A stretch of 64,000 bases of DNA from Microcaldota archaeon (GCA_021834785.1 JAKBRJ010000003.1:11990-75989), one strand, 5' to 3'. Counted from the stretch's first letter, positions 31,122 through 40,314 are shown. Notes: generated by a model from the letters alone, not told the origin. Numbers and translations are program-made.

Positions 31122-32219
31122 ATGTCATACATGCGCATAAATATAGGCCCTATACACCCAAGCACACACGGGGTGCTGCGCCTTGTCGTAGATTTGGACG
31201 GCGATACTGTAAAGAATGTGGAGCCCCACATAGGTTTTCTGCATAGGGGGGTGGAGAAGCTGATGGAAACAAGGATGTACATGCAGAACCCATCTTATAC
31301 TGAAAAGCTTGACTATGTTGCGCCTATGGGGTGGGACGAACTTTATGTCAATTCAGTAGAAATGGCACTAAACTCAAAAGTTAAGGAAGATGCGCAATAT
31401 GCACGCATGATCCTTTTGGAATTTCAAAGGATAGCCAGCCACCTGTTATGGCTTGGCACATTCTGCAATGACATTGGGCAGATGTTCACAATGTTCATGT
31501 GGGCGTTCAGGGAACGCGCTAAGGTGCTTAAGCTGCTGGAAGATGTATCCGGAAGCAGGATGTTTTATGTAAATATGCGAATAGGTGGGTTGATGCGGCA
31601 GCTGCCTCCAGATTTCACTGCCAGGGCATACGCGCTGACAGATTATTTGGAATCACACATAAAAGAATATCCCGATGTGCTGGACTCTAACGGCATATTT
31701 ATGGAAAGGACAAAAGGCATAGGGAAACTATCTAAAGAAGATGCCATAAACTGGGGCGTATCTGGCCCGGTGCTCAGGGCGTCAGGCATCGAAAAGGATG
31801 TAAGGAAGGACCATCCATACTATTTCTACGACAAAACAAAGTTTAATATGCCTACAAGCATGCAGGGCGATGCATATGCCCGGTATAAGATCAGGTATTC
31901 AGAGATGCTCGAGAGCATAAGCATAATACGCCAGGCACTTGGGATGATGCCTGAAAATCCAGACGTAGCGGGCCTGCCTATAAAATTGATCGGTCCGCAG
32001 GCAAAACCAGATATAATAATGAATAGAAGAGAGCTGCCAAGGGGCGAAGGCTTGATATATATGGTCCCTGACAAGCAAAAACCATACAGGATATACCTAA
32101 GGTCGCCAACATACACCAATCTACAGGTGCTTCCCCACATATCAAAGGAGGTAAAATTGGCAGACCTATTTTCAATATTGGGCAGCTTGGATATAGTGAT
32201 GGCAGAAATAGACAAGTAA
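31122..32219 (+). CDS. nuoD: NADH-quinone oxidoreductase subunit D
   Basis: 365 residues of the 49-kDa subunit family that forms the quinone-binding site with NuoB. Family motifs: GPIHPSTHGVLRL (quinone-site His), EPHIGFLHRGVEKLMETR, RIASHLLWLG and the C-terminal DLFSILGSLDIVMAEIDK where the family has the conserved D-P-V-x-x-x-x-D region. GATGTGA precedes the ATG. No nuoH, I, J-N or E-F-G genes follow; prefoldin comes next, so the rest of the complex lies elsewhere or is missing. Confidence 0.95.
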   Translation: MSYMRINIGPIHPSTHGVLRLVVDLDGDTVKNVEPHIGFLHRGVEKLMETRMYMQNPSYTEKLDYVAPMGWDELYVNSVEMALNSKVKEDAQYARMILLEFQRIASHLLWLGTFCNDIGQMFTMFMWAFRERAKVLKLLEDVSGSRMFYVNMRIGGLMRQLPPDFTARAYALTDYLESHIKEYPDVLDSNGIFMERTKGIGKLSKEDAINWGVSGPVLRASGIEKDVRKDHPYYFYDKTKFNMPTSMQGDAYARYKIRYSEMLESISIIRQALGMMPENPDVAGLPIKLIGPQAKPDIIMNRRELPRGEGLIYMVPDKQKPYRIYLRSPTYTNLQVLPHISKEVKLADLFSILGSLDIVMAEIDK

Positions 32220-32229
32220 AAGCGCTAGG

Positions 32230-32250
32230 TGCAAATTATAAAAATTTGCA
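32230..32250. promoter_or_regulatory. 21-bp palindrome over the TATA box of the prefoldin-DHH-Mre11 operon
   Basis: TGCAAATT-ATAAA-AATTTGCA, a perfect 8-bp inverted repeat with a 5-base spacer, whose centre is the TATA-like AATTATAAAAA. It lies 30-50 bases before the prefoldin ATG. A dimeric regulator binding here would block TBP, so it may be a repressor operator. It falls between nuoD and the next operon. Confidence 0.5.
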
Positions 32251-32280
32251 TTGTAATATACATATCCTAATAGTGATTTT

Positions 32281-32622
32281 ATGGAACGCGACCAATTGGA
32301 AAAGCTTACAATGAATTACCAGAAAATGCAGGAACAACTGCAAAACATAGCAATGCAAAAGCAGCAATATGAAGCCCAAAAGCAGGAATACAAGCAAGCC
32401 GAGGAAGAGATAGGCAAAGCATCGGGAAAGGTGTACTCTACGATAGGAGGTGTCATAATAGAGACAACAAAAGAGGAGGCGCTGTCTAACATAAAAGAGA
32501 AGAAGGAATTTGTAGAAATGAGGCTTAACCTAATATCAAAGCAAGGAGACGAACTTTCGAAAAAGGAAGCGGAAATGAGGGCTCAAATAAACGAGGCAAT
32601 AAAGGGCTTCCAAGAAAAATGA
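32281..32622 (+). CDS. pfdB: Prefoldin subunit beta
   Basis: 113 residues: N-terminal coiled coil (LEKLTMNYQKMQEQLQNIAM), central beta hairpin region (GKVYSTIGGVIIETTKEEAL) and C-terminal coiled coil, the standard prefoldin beta layout. Prefoldin is a jellyfish-shaped chaperone (alpha2 beta4) that passes nascent proteins to the thermosome, which is also in this window. AGTGATTTT precedes the ATG. Four bases separate it from the DHH gene. Confidence 0.93.
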   Translation: MERDQLEKLTMNYQKMQEQLQNIAMQKQQYEAQKQEYKQAEEEIGKASGKVYSTIGGVIIETTKEEALSNIKEKKEFVEMRLNLISKQGDELSKKEAEMRAQINEAIKGFQEK

Positions 32623-32626
32623 TAAT

Positions 32627-33625
32627 ATGAAGGCAATAAGCCTGGAACAACTGGCAGAAGAGGTAAAAAGCCGCATCAATGCAAATGTGATGGTAACATT
32701 CCATTCAATAGGCGATACCGATTCGGTATCGTCTGCCGCTGCAATCCTATCTATATTTCCAAATGCACACATATCAATGCCTGATATAATAACCGCCAAT
32801 GCTTTGAGGGTGCTCGAGAGATGCGGATATAAAAAAGAAATCATATCAACAAAATTCGACGAAAATAGCGACCTCATAATAATCGTTGATGCAAATTCTA
32901 CGTCGGAGCTGGGAAATTTTCAGCAGCCTATAGAAAAATTCAAAAAAGACATAATTGTAATAGACCATCATGTCAAGCCGACCATGCCAAATGCCCGCGC
33001 ACTGGTATTTAACGACGAGTCATTCAATTCCTCTGCAAGCATAATATACGAACTTTTCAAATACCTGCATTTTGATATAAGCATTCCAATCGCTAAAATG
33101 CTGTGCATGGGCATAATATCTGATTCTGCGGAACTGAAAAATGCCACCCCGCAAACATTCATCCAAATGGGCGAGCTGCTTTCTATAACAAAGACCGATT
33201 ACATGGGCATATTGGCAGAATTTTCACATGAGTCATCTACAGAAGCGCGCCTGCAAACGATACACAGCATAATGCATGCAGACGCATTCATAAAGCACGA
33301 CCTTATATTTGTATACGGCATTACCAATGTGCATGCAGGGATAGCTGCAGATGATGCAATAAAGATAGGCGCAGACATAGCGCTTTTCAAATCAGAATCA
33401 TCCAATGAAATATCCTTTTCATCTAGGCTGAGGCCAACACTTGACACTAAATATGGGCTGCATTTTGGCAGGATAATGAAAAAACTTGCGCCAATAATCG
33501 GAGGTTCTGGCGGCGGGCACCCATGCGCAGGCGGTGCATACGGGCCTAAAAAGGATAAATATGAAAACTTTTTTGACGGTTTTACCGAAGAAATTTTAAA
33601 CATATTGAAATCTAATGAGAAATGA
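32627..33625 (+). CDS. DHH/DHHA1 family phosphoesterase
   Basis: 332 residues. N-terminal DHH domain with GDTDSVSSAAAI, IIIVDAN and VIDHHVKP (the DHH motif), and C-terminal DHHA1 domain with GSGGGHPCAGGA. The family includes nanoRNases/pAp phosphatases and archaeal RecJ-like exonucleases; length and domains fit the archaeal nanoRNase/RecJ-like group that commonly follows prefoldin beta. It is translated 4 bases after prefoldin and ends 12 bases before Mre11. Confidence 0.88.
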   Translation: MKAISLEQLAEEVKSRINANVMVTFHSIGDTDSVSSAAAILSIFPNAHISMPDIITANALRVLERCGYKKEIISTKFDENSDLIIIVDANSTSELGNFQQPIEKFKKDIIVIDHHVKPTMPNARALVFNDESFNSSASIIYELFKYLHFDISIPIAKMLCMGIISDSAELKNATPQTFIQMGELLSITKTDYMGILAEFSHESSTEARLQTIHSIMHADAFIKHDLIFVYGITNVHAGIAADDAIKIGADIALFKSESSNEISFSSRLRPTLDTKYGLHFGRIMKKLAPIIGGSGGGHPCAGGAYGPKKDKYENFFDGFTEEILNILKSNEK

Positions 33626-33637
33626 CGTGATTGAGGT

Positions 33638-34843
33638 ATGAAAATAGCTATAGTGTCTGATTTGCATATAGGCTACGAACGATTTGCAGAAGACGCATTC
33701 AGGCAGGCAATGGAAGCACTCGAAGCTGCCGCGGCAATGGCCGATGCAATAATAATGCCTGGCGATATATTTGATAAAAGGGCTCCAAAGCCAGATGCAA
33801 TCGCAGAAGCTCTAAACATATTCAGGGAACTTTCAAGAAAGAAGTGGGCCGCGTCTGCAGAAGTACACGGTTCTGGTACTGCATTTACGAATGCGCCGAT
33901 ACTTGCAATTCCAGGTACGCATGAAAGGACATCTGCAGGCAGAGAGAATGCCTTAAAGCTTTTAGCATTGGCCGGCATGCTCATAGACATAAGCGAATCG
34001 ACTGCGGTGATAAGCAATGGAAGCGAGCATGTGGCCGTTTTCGGGCTTGGCGGCATATCTGATGAACGGGTAAAGGAAAAGCTTAAAGAGCTGAATCCAA
34101 AACCCGTGGACGGCATGTACAGCATATTTATGTTCCACCAGTCAGTATACGAGTTATTGCCATTCAATGCGGATTTTATAAAATATGAGGACCTGCCTGT
34201 TGGATTTGACCTTTATGTAAACGGCCACATACATAACACATTAGAGGCAAAAGTTCATGGAAAGCCCTTCCTGATTCCAGGCAGCACGGTGCTGACGCAG
34301 ATGAAGGATGCCGAGCAGGGTTCCAAAGGATTCATATTGTTCGATACAACAGATTCAAGCCACGAATTCATACATATAAATTCAAGAAAGTTTTTTTCAA
34401 TAAGGCTGGAATTCAAGGATTCGAACACCCAATGCATACTGGAAAAATGTGAAAACGAAGTAAAGCAGGTAATTGCAAAGAGCGCATCAAAGCCAATAAT
34501 AAAGGTTCATCTTGAAGGTACCATGCAAGCTGGCTTGCAATTCGGCTCGTTGAACCTGAAGCCCATAACATCAAAATATGGGAAGGATGCCTTTATAGAA
34601 ATCGATCAGTCAAAGCTCACAATACCAGAATTGGCAAAGAGCATAGAAGGAATACATGAAAATAGGGTAGGGGATCTTGCCATAAAAGACCTCGGAGCGT
34701 CTTTTATGGGCGCCAGGCTCAAGGAACTCGCCTTTGACAATGCTATAGATGCGCATGGGCTATTCGAGCTTCTTGACGAATCCTCACAATCAAAAAAACA
34801 GAAAACCGTAGACGCAGCGCTAAAATTCCTCAATGCGCTGTAA
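33638..34843 (+). CDS. mre11: Mre11-like DNA repair exonuclease/metallophosphoesterase
   Basis: 401 residues. Calcineurin-like metal motifs: SDLHIGYERF, MPGDIFDKR, IPGTHER (where most phosphoesterases have GNHD), FMFHQSV and NGHIHNTLEA. This set and the length fit Mre11, which processes DNA ends with Rad50. No Rad50, HerA or NurA gene is next to it, unlike the usual archaeal cluster; instead it is the third gene of the prefoldin-DHH operon. The C-terminal ~150 residues are divergent and would be the capping/Rad50-binding region. Confidence 0.83.
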   Translation: MKIAIVSDLHIGYERFAEDAFRQAMEALEAAAAMADAIIMPGDIFDKRAPKPDAIAEALNIFRELSRKKWAASAEVHGSGTAFTNAPILAIPGTHERTSAGRENALKLLALAGMLIDISESTAVISNGSEHVAVFGLGGISDERVKEKLKELNPKPVDGMYSIFMFHQSVYELLPFNADFIKYEDLPVGFDLYVNGHIHNTLEAKVHGKPFLIPGSTVLTQMKDAEQGSKGFILFDTTDSSHEFIHINSRKFFSIRLEFKDSNTQCILEKCENEVKQVIAKSASKPIIKVHLEGTMQAGLQFGSLNLKPITSKYGKDAFIEIDQSKLTIPELAKSIEGIHENRVGDLAIKDLGASFMGARLKELAFDNAIDAHGLFELLDESSQSKKQKTVDAALKFLNAL

Positions 34844-34845
34844 TC

Positions 34846-35097
34846 TTATTGCCTTTTTGAACGCTTTTCATCTTGCTTAGACTCTATCCCGAGCGTCTTG
34901 TTTACCAAGTCCTTGTTTTTTGCATCTACAACTTCGTTAAGGAACTCAAGGTGGTTTGGATTGCACCTTCGTTCATTCTGCCTTTTGGAGCTCACTATCT
35001 TGACGAATCCGTCCTTTTCGACGCCTACTATAACTGCCCTGCTGCCAGCATCCCTTCCATATTTCTTTATGCACACTCTTCCGGTTTCAAGTAACAT
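34846..35097 (-). CDS. rpl14e: 50S ribosomal protein eL14
   Basis: 83 residues, MLLETGRVCIKKYGRDAGSR start, then AVIVGVEKDGFVKIVSS and CNPNHLEFLN, as in archaeal L14e. ATG at 35097 has AGGTGA upstream; a GTG three codons earlier overlaps that Shine-Dalgarno sequence. It follows CMP kinase by 16 bases in the conserved archaeal cluster adk-DUF106-L34e-cmk-L14e. Cbf5, often next, is not present; instead the gene converges on Mre11. Confidence 0.93.
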   Translation of the reverse strand: MLLETGRVCIKKYGRDAGSRAVIVGVEKDGFVKIVSSKRQNERRCNPNHLEFLNEVVDAKNKDLVNKTLGIESKQDEKRSKRQ

Positions 35098-35113
35098 GAA
35101 ATTCACCTAAATA

Positions 35114-35626
35114 TCAAAAATTTTTTCTGTCTCTCCCTAGGGCTATTATAGATATGGCCGACGCACATTCCATAATGCTCATTTTTTCCGTATTGATTTC
35201 AATGTCAAATATCCTATGGTCAAGCATATCAATACCATATATCCTTTTAGCCTGGTTTATGGCGGCTTTGTCTATTTTTTCTATTGCTGCCGTATCGCAA
35301 TCTACTTCAGTGTGCTGCGCAGCACGCCGTTCCGACCTTACCGATTCGCTCGCATTTAGCCATACCCTTAGTGTTGCGTCTTCGATTATCCATGGCGAAA
35401 GCCATGTGGAAACCACACAGTTTCCATTTGCAAGTTTCTTTATTTCCGCATCAAATGAATTTGCAAACTTTGCGTCTGCAGAAGCTGTGAAATCCGCAAG
35501 TTTGGAATAACTATCTACATATTCATTGTAAGATTTATGAACGTGCTTTATGCCAAGGGCTTTAGAAAGTTCTTCTGCTAAAGTCGATTTCCCGCTTGCC
35601 GTCAGGCCTGATACACATATCTTCAT
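35114..35626 (-). CDS. cmk: Cytidylate kinase, archaeal type
   Basis: 170 residues from MKICVSGLTASGKSTLAEEL, with a P-loop GLTASGKS and the LID-like arginine-rich region VRSERRAAQ. Phosphorylates CMP/dCMP. The ATG at 35626 is chosen because GAGGCG lies ~6 bases upstream; an in-frame ATG at 35647 would overlap eL34 by 11 bases. It follows eL34 within the conserved ribosomal/nucleotide kinase cluster. Confidence 0.9.
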   Translation of the reverse strand: MKICVSGLTASGKSTLAEELSKALGIKHVHKSYNEYVDSYSKLADFTASADAKFANSFDAEIKKLANGNCVVSTWLSPWIIEDATLRVWLNASESVRSERRAAQHTEVDCDTAAIEKIDKAAINQAKRIYGIDMLDHRIFDIEINTEKMSIMECASAISIIALGRDRKNF

Positions 35627-35636
35627 TTTAGCGCCT

Positions 35637-35954
35637 CTAATGGGCAACTAACTGCAAAACGAAAGCACGCTCTCTTATGCTTATATCATCTAGCTTCATA
35701 TCCCCGCGCTCTATCCTGCTGCCAAATTTTATTATATTGGCTGTGCAATTAGCGCAGAGGACACCGCCGAACGGTCTGCTGTTAGTTTTCCTGCTCTTAC
35801 CTCCTTTTGTGCTGATGCCGTTCAATTCTACTTTGCACAGGCCGCAATGCGGCATAGAATTCTTTCCTCTTTTGTAGTGTACGACATTCCTTCCTGTCCT
35901 TGTAATCTTATTGGACTTCTTGAAACTATGTGATCTATACATTGGTTTTGGCAA
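35637..35954 (-). CDS. rpl34e: 50S ribosomal protein eL34
   Basis: 105 residues reading from TTG as MPKPMYRSHSFKKSNKITRT, matching the family MPxPxYRSRSxRR start; AGGTG lies about 7 bases upstream, so this TTG is preferred over an ATG at 35981. Zinc-type ligands CGLCK and CANC are present, with RPFGGVLC before the second pair, typical of L34e. Located between DUF106 and CMP kinase. Confidence 0.92.
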   Translation of the reverse strand: MPKPMYRSHSFKKSNKITRTGRNVVHYKRGKNSMPHCGLCKVELNGISTKGGKSRKTNSRPFGGVLCANCTANIIKFGSRIERGDMKLDDISIRERAFVLQLVAH

Positions 35955-36009
35955 ATATAACACCTTTGGGCCGATTAGCATTTATTTAGAATGCTTAAAC
36001 TATAAATAA

Positions 36010-36480
36010 TTATGTTTTATCCTCTTTGGCTTCCTCCTTCGCCTTTTTCCTGTCATAAAGTAGTATTGCAATTGAACTTATCAGGCCTAATATGAAAACA
36101 GTGGCTATGAATACAAGATTGTAGGTCAAAGAGATGCCTGCAAAATTAAGGACATAGTCTGCTTTGCCTGCCAACGCCGGCAAAAGCACATAATATACGA
36201 TTATGAATATCGGGAATATTACTATCATGGGTTTGAACGACATCGTCATATTTTCCTTCATCAACGGCATTATTTCGCTCTGCTTTGCAGATATCTGCTC
36301 CTTTGGGGCGTTGCTTTTTATGAGTACATTCATCTCCTTTGATATAGATTTAAGCCGTGCCTGCAGCTCGCGCATCCTTTTAGGGTTTACTAATTTCCTC
36401 TGCATTAGCACGGATAGCGATACCTCAAGTACTCCTAATCCGACTATTATCAATGCAAGAGAGAGCGGCATAACTGTCAT
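36010..36480 (-). CDS. DUF106 membrane protein (Oxa1/EMC3-like insertase)
   Basis: 156 residues with three membrane segments (about 5-22, 83-103, 118-140) and a charged coiled coil between the first two (NPKRMRELQARLKSISKEMN). This matches the archaeal Ylp1/DUF106 family, related to YidC/Oxa1 and EMC3 insertases. GTGATTTT precedes the ATG. It sits between adenylate kinase and eL34 as in many archaea. Confidence 0.88.
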   Translation of the reverse strand: MTVMPLSLALIIVGLGVLEVSLSVLMQRKLVNPKRMRELQARLKSISKEMNVLIKSNAPKEQISAKQSEIMPLMKENMTMSFKPMIVIFPIFIIVYYVLLPALAGKADYVLNFAGISLTYNLVFIATVFILGLISSIAILLYDRKKAKEEAKEDKT

Positions 36481-36484
36481 AAAA

Positions 36485-37075
36485 TCACTTATACTCTTTC
36501 ATAATGTCCTCCAGTGCGGCTTTAAAACTTTTTTCTGCCGCCTGAAGCATTCCTTCATTGTTTTCTATTATATATATGGAAATATTTAAATGTGCGCTTA
36601 TCGCGCTAATCATTGCTATATTTATAGATCGCTGCAGGTCTATGGTGCTTGCACTCTCCATTTCGCGTTTTCTGTTTTTGTCGTTCTTTCTTCTTTTGAT
36701 TATGTCAGCGGTCTTGGCGTCTATGTATATGATTCCTGCAACTCCCGTAAGCCTGGAAATCGCATCCAGCGGCATGCCTGGGAAATATCTGTTGCCCCGT
36801 TCAACCGAAACATGTGTGTCTATGACTATATTGCCCTGCATCTTCTCAATCTGCCCTATGGCCGTTTTCCTGATTGCTGTTGCAATCTTTATCGGCAAAT
36901 AACGCACCACATCCCTATCGCTGACATAACCCCTATTCATGGCTATGTCCTTCATGAGAGTGCCTATGTTGATTATTCGATATGCTGCGTTGTTGCCTAT
37001 GCTTTTTGTTATAACTGTGGTCTTTCCAGCCCCCGGCGATCCAAAAACAAGTATTATCCTATTCTTTTGCAGCAT
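36485..37075 (-). CDS. adkA: Adenylate kinase, archaeal type
   Basis: 196 residues with P-loop VFGSPGAGKTTV, IINIGTLMKDIA and VIDTHVSVERGNRYFPG, as in the trimeric archaeal AdkA family. Converts AMP + ATP to 2 ADP. The position before DUF106 and eL34 is the conserved archaeal arrangement downstream of SecY, but SecY is not upstream here; the thermosome gene is, separated by a clear terminator. Confidence 0.92.
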   Translation of the reverse strand: MLQKNRIILVFGSPGAGKTTVITKSIGNNAAYRIINIGTLMKDIAMNRGYVSDRDVVRYLPIKIATAIRKTAIGQIEKMQGNIVIDTHVSVERGNRYFPGMPLDAISRLTGVAGIIYIDAKTADIIKRRKNDKNRKREMESASTIDLQRSINIAMISAISAHLNISIYIIENNEGMLQAAEKSFKAALEDIMKEYK

Positions 37076-37100
37076 TATATCATAATCCTTTCAACCAGCA

Positions 37101-37136
37101 AAATTAAAAAAAGTATGGGCAATAAAAGGTTGCCCA
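37101..37136 (-). terminator. Hairpin plus T-run terminator after the thermosome gene
   Basis: Minus strand: TGGGCAA (37136-37130), loop CCTTTTA, TTGCCCA (37122-37116), then a run of seven T's. A strong intrinsic-type terminator between the thermosome stop and adkA; T-rich tracts terminate archaeal RNA polymerase. Confidence 0.7.
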
Positions 37137-37166
37137 CATATGTATTGGAAAGCTACCCACGATTAA

Positions 37167-38822
37167 TTAGTCCATCTCGCCTCCCATGCCTCCGGGCATT
37201 CCGCCCTGGGGCATTCCTCCTCCTTTGGATCTGGAGCTTATTACATCATCTATCCTAAGGATCATCTGTGCTGCCTCGTTTGCGCTGTTTATTATCTGTT
37301 CCTTCATCTTGGTTGGCTCATACACGCCCTCTTTCTCCATGTCTGAGATGGCATTCTTATAAACGTTGACTCCGAATGCCTTGCCATCCTTAGGTTTATG
37401 CTTGCTCCTTAATTGGACTAGGGTGTCTATCGCATCCATTCCGCTGTTTTCAGCAAGGGTCTTAGGTATCGCTTCCGCAGCGTCTGCAAACTTTTGTATT
37501 GCCAGCTGCTCTCTCCCGCCTACCTCTCCAGAGTAAGCCCTTATGCCTTCAGCAACGTCTATTTCTATCGCGCCTCCCCCTATGTTGTACCTTCCTTCAT
37601 TCTCCATGGTTGCAGATAGTGCTCCGATGACGTCCTGTATTGAGCGCTCTACCTCGTCTATTACCTGCTGCGAGCTTCCCCTTACAAAGATGGTCACGCT
37701 CTTTGGATCTTTGCACTTCTCTACGAAGATCATCGCCTCTCCGCCAATCTTCCTTTCTTCTACTGTGCCTGCAAATCCCAAATCATCGCTTGTCAGATCT
37801 TCAAGGCTTGTAACTATCTTAGCTCCTGTTGCCCTTGAAAGCTTTTCCACATCGCTTTTCTTTATCCTCCTGGCTGCCATTATGCCTTCCTTTGCTAGAT
37901 AGTGCTGCGCCAAGTCGTCGATGCCCTTTTGCGTGAATATGACCTTTGCGCCGCTCTTTTTGACCTTGTCAACCATATCCTTAAGCATCTTTTCCTCTTG
38001 CTGCAGGAATGCTTGCATCTGGTCTGGCGAAGTTATTTCTATCTTTGCGTCAGTCTCCGTTTTCTCTATCTCAAGCGCTGCGTCAAGCAAAGCGATCTTG
38101 GCGTTGTTAGCGAGTTTAGGCATTCCGGGATGTGTAACCTCCTTGTCTATCAAGACTCCATTTATCAATTCAGTGCCTGCAGTGCTGCCGCCTGCCTTCT
38201 TCTCTATCTTTATGAAATCATGGTCTACAGATATTGCATTGTTGTTTTTAACCATTACCTGTTTTATTGCCTTTATCACTAGCTTTCCTATCTGTGCTTT
38301 GGTGGAGTCGCTGCCTATGTTCTTTGATCCCAGCGAGACCTGCGCTATCTTCTGCAATACTGAGTCGTCATCCGGCTTTACGGTATTTGAATATTTGTTC
38401 AGCAATTCTATTGCTTTTGTTGCGGCCATCTTGTAGCCCTTTATTATTATTGTTGGATGGATGCCTTGTTCTATCAGGTCCTCTGCACCTTTGAGCAGGT
38501 TTCCCGCCATTACTACGACGCTAGTAGTGCCATCCCCTACCTCTTTGTCCTGTGTCTTCGCAACATCTACCATTATCTTTGCTACTGGATGCTCTACATT
38601 CATTTCATCAAGTATGGTGGCGCCGTCGTTAGTTATTACTATGTCACCCAAATCGCTTACCATCATCTTGTCCATTCCTTTTGGCCCAAGGGTGGTCTTT
38701 ACAGCATTAGATACTGCAATAGCTACTGCAATATTGGTCCTCTGTGCGTCTCTTCCGATCAGACGCGATGCTCCTTCCGGCAACAATACATACTGTTGTC
38801 CTCCTAATTGATTTTCTGCCAT
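37167..38822 (-). CDS. thsA: Thermosome (group II chaperonin) subunit
   Basis: 551 residues. NDGATIL and [15 protein letters not shown] are the nucleotide-binding motifs, [14 protein letters not shown] lies in the equatorial domain, and the C-terminus is the flexible GGM-rich tail ([15 protein letters not shown]). It assembles into double-ring cages with a built-in lid. GTGATAAA precedes the ATG. Upstream has its own AT-rich promoter with an inverted repeat; downstream a T-run terminator, so it is probably monocistronic. Confidence 0.97.
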   Translation of the reverse strand: MAENQLGGQQYVLLPEGASRLIGRDAQRTNIAVAIAVSNAVKTTLGPKGMDKMMVSDLGDIVITNDGATILDEMNVEHPVAKIMVDVAKTQDKEVGDGTTSVVVMAGNLLKGAEDLIEQGIHPTIIIKGYKMAATKAIELLNKYSNTVKPDDDSVLQKIAQVSLGSKNIGSDSTKAQIGKLVIKAIKQVMVKNNNAISVDHDFIKIEKKAGGSTAGTELINGVLIDKEVTHPGMPKLANNAKIALLDAALEIEKTETDAKIEITSPDQMQAFLQQEEKMLKDMVDKVKKSGAKVIFTQKGIDDLAQHYLAKEGIMAARRIKKSDVEKLSRATGAKIVTSLEDLTSDDLGFAGTVEERKIGGEAMIFVEKCKDPKSVTIFVRGSSQQVIDEVERSIQDVIGALSATMENEGRYNIGGGAIEIDVAEGIRAYSGEVGGREQLAIQKFADAAEAIPKTLAENSGMDAIDTLVQLRSKHKPKDGKAFGVNVYKNAISDMEKEGVYEPTKMKEQIINSANEAAQMILRIDDVISSRSKGGGMPQGGMPGGMGGEMD

Positions 38823-38877
38823 TTTATCACATTTTGTTTTTTAATACGAAAAGATTTGTTGTCGCCAAATAGTTGAA

Positions 38878-38900
38878 ATATGTATTTTTACTATACATAT
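38878..38900. promoter_or_regulatory. Inverted repeat in the thermosome promoter region
   Basis: ATATGTA (38878-38884) and TACATAT (38894-38900) form a 7-bp inverted repeat with a 9-base spacer, ~60-80 bases upstream of the thermosome ATG. Surrounding sequence is strongly AT-rich, so the promoter and any heat-shock operator are hard to separate by eye. Confidence 0.3.
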
Positions 38901-38973
38901 ATGCATACAACAATTATATATGGAAGAAAAGATATATATACCTTAAGGTGTCCATAACGGCGCACCTGTGCGT

Positions 38974-39765
38974 TTATCCTATCGCCTTAGAAATAGCATC
39001 GAATTCATTGGCTATGTTTTCATCATTGTAAACGGTTATCATACCATTATCGCTATACTTATTAAATGAAGAATCAAACTTGATCGTCCCCAAAAGTTCA
39101 GTGCCTAAAGCGTCTATAACGCTTTTTGTATTGTCGCTTATCTTGCCTGTTGACATATTCTCTATAACTCCCAATATGCCTACATTCAGCCGTTTTGCCA
39201 TAAGCCCTGACCTTAATGAATTTACTGATGATATACGCTGCGGCGTGGTAACCAATATGAAACCTTTGAGGTCTAAAAGCTGCATTATTGTGAGCGGCGC
39301 ATCGGAAGTTCCTGGCGGAAGATCTATTATGAGATGGTCAAGGTTTCCCCAGTCGGTATTCTCAAAAAAATCGCCCAGCATCCTTGCTATTATTGGGCCA
39401 CGCCATATTATTGGTTTTTTCATGTCATCCACGATCATGGCGGTTGAAGCGACTTTGACTCCATCCTTAACCAAAGGCTTCAAAGGAAAACCAGATATGT
39501 CCATTTTTTCAGTTATGTCTAAAAACGAGGTCACGTTAGGGCAGTCTATATCAGCATCGAGCAAGCCCACATTAAATCCTTTCTTGGCAAGTGTGAATGC
39601 AAGGTTTACCGACACTGTTGTCTTGCCAACCCCTCCCTTTGCGCTATAAACTCCTATCTTGTTTTTGATATTGCCTAATTTATCCTTAATCCTCTTCTTT
39701 TGCTCTATCACCTTTGCAAAAGACGGATGGATTCCAGCAGCGGCATGTCCTTCTTCCATAAGCAA
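38974..39765 (-). CDS. mrp: Mrp/NBP35-family Fe-S carrier ATPase
   Basis: 263 residues with deviant Walker A YSAKGGVGKTTVSVNLA, switch region LLDADIDCPNV, and LDHLIIDLPPGTSDAPLTIM typical of the ApbC/Mrp group. These proteins carry and transfer [4Fe-4S] clusters, here plausibly to aconitase, NuoB and the radical SAM enzyme. The conserved C-terminal CxxC of many members is not visible; only MSTG-type residues occur where it would be. Divergent from the SSB gene. Confidence 0.9.
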   Translation of the reverse strand: MLMEEGHAAAGIHPSFAKVIEQKKRIKDKLGNIKNKIGVYSAKGGVGKTTVSVNLAFTLAKKGFNVGLLDADIDCPNVTSFLDITEKMDISGFPLKPLVKDGVKVASTAMIVDDMKKPIIWRGPIIARMLGDFFENTDWGNLDHLIIDLPPGTSDAPLTIMQLLDLKGFILVTTPQRISSVNSLRSGLMAKRLNVGILGVIENMSTGKISDNTKSVIDALGTELLGTIKFDSSFNKYSDNGMITVYNDENIANEFDAISKAIG

Positions 39766-39862
39766 TTTTAGTAACCCTTATTTTTATTCTTTTCCAAAAA
39801 GCTTATGGCAAAATGTATAATTTTTGTTATTGCTGAAAATCAACAAGATTTAATAACTTTTC

Positions 39863-39872
39863 TAAATATAAA
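39863..39872 (+). promoter_or_regulatory. TATA box of the SSB gene
   Basis: TAAATATAAA, ~45 bases before the ATG at 39913, within the gap between divergent Mrp and SSB genes. AAGGTG Shine-Dalgarno follows at 39901. Confidence 0.5.
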
Positions 39873-39912
39873 GGTATTGAACCTATTGATTCTAGTTGTT
39901 AAGGTGTATCGA

Positions 39913-40305
39913 ATGAAGATAAACGAACTAAAGGCAGGGGCAAGCAATGTAACCATAAAGGCCAAGGTTGCCCAAAAAGACGAACCGCGAGAAGTTGTGA
40001 CCAAATACGGAAAAAGGCTGAGCGTAGCTAATATCACACTTAAGGATAATACTGGCACCATTGCGATGTCGCTGTGGGGCGGTGACATAAACACAGTAAA
40101 CGTCGGAGACGAAATCGAAGTATCCAACGGATATGTGAACGAATTTCGCGGAACGCCGCAACTTTCTACAGGTAAATTTGGAAAGATAAAAGTACTGGAA
40201 AAATCTGGGAATTCCGATGAGCTTTCAGAAACTGAGGAAGTAGACAAAGAGTCTTCAGATGATGCTTCTGATGACGTGCCAGAAGGAGAAAGCGACGAAT
40301 TTTAA
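39913..40305 (+). CDS. ssb: Single-stranded DNA-binding protein (OB fold, acidic tail)
   Basis: 130 residues. A single OB fold (MKINELKAGASNVTIKAKVA, then the LSVANITLKDNTGTIAMSLWGG strands) is followed by an acidic Ser/Asp/Glu tail ending ESDEF. This resembles the one-OB-fold crenarchaeal-type SSB. The acidic tail in such proteins recruits partners. ATG at 39913 follows AAGGTG at 39901; the longer frame back to 39805 is rejected as uncoded leader. Confidence 0.85.
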   Translation: MKINELKAGASNVTIKAKVAQKDEPREVVTKYGKRLSVANITLKDNTGTIAMSLWGGDINTVNVGDEIEVSNGYVNEFRGTPQLSTGKFGKIKVLEKSGNSDELSETEEVDKESSDDASDDVPEGESDEF

Positions 40306-40314
40306 CTCAACATA

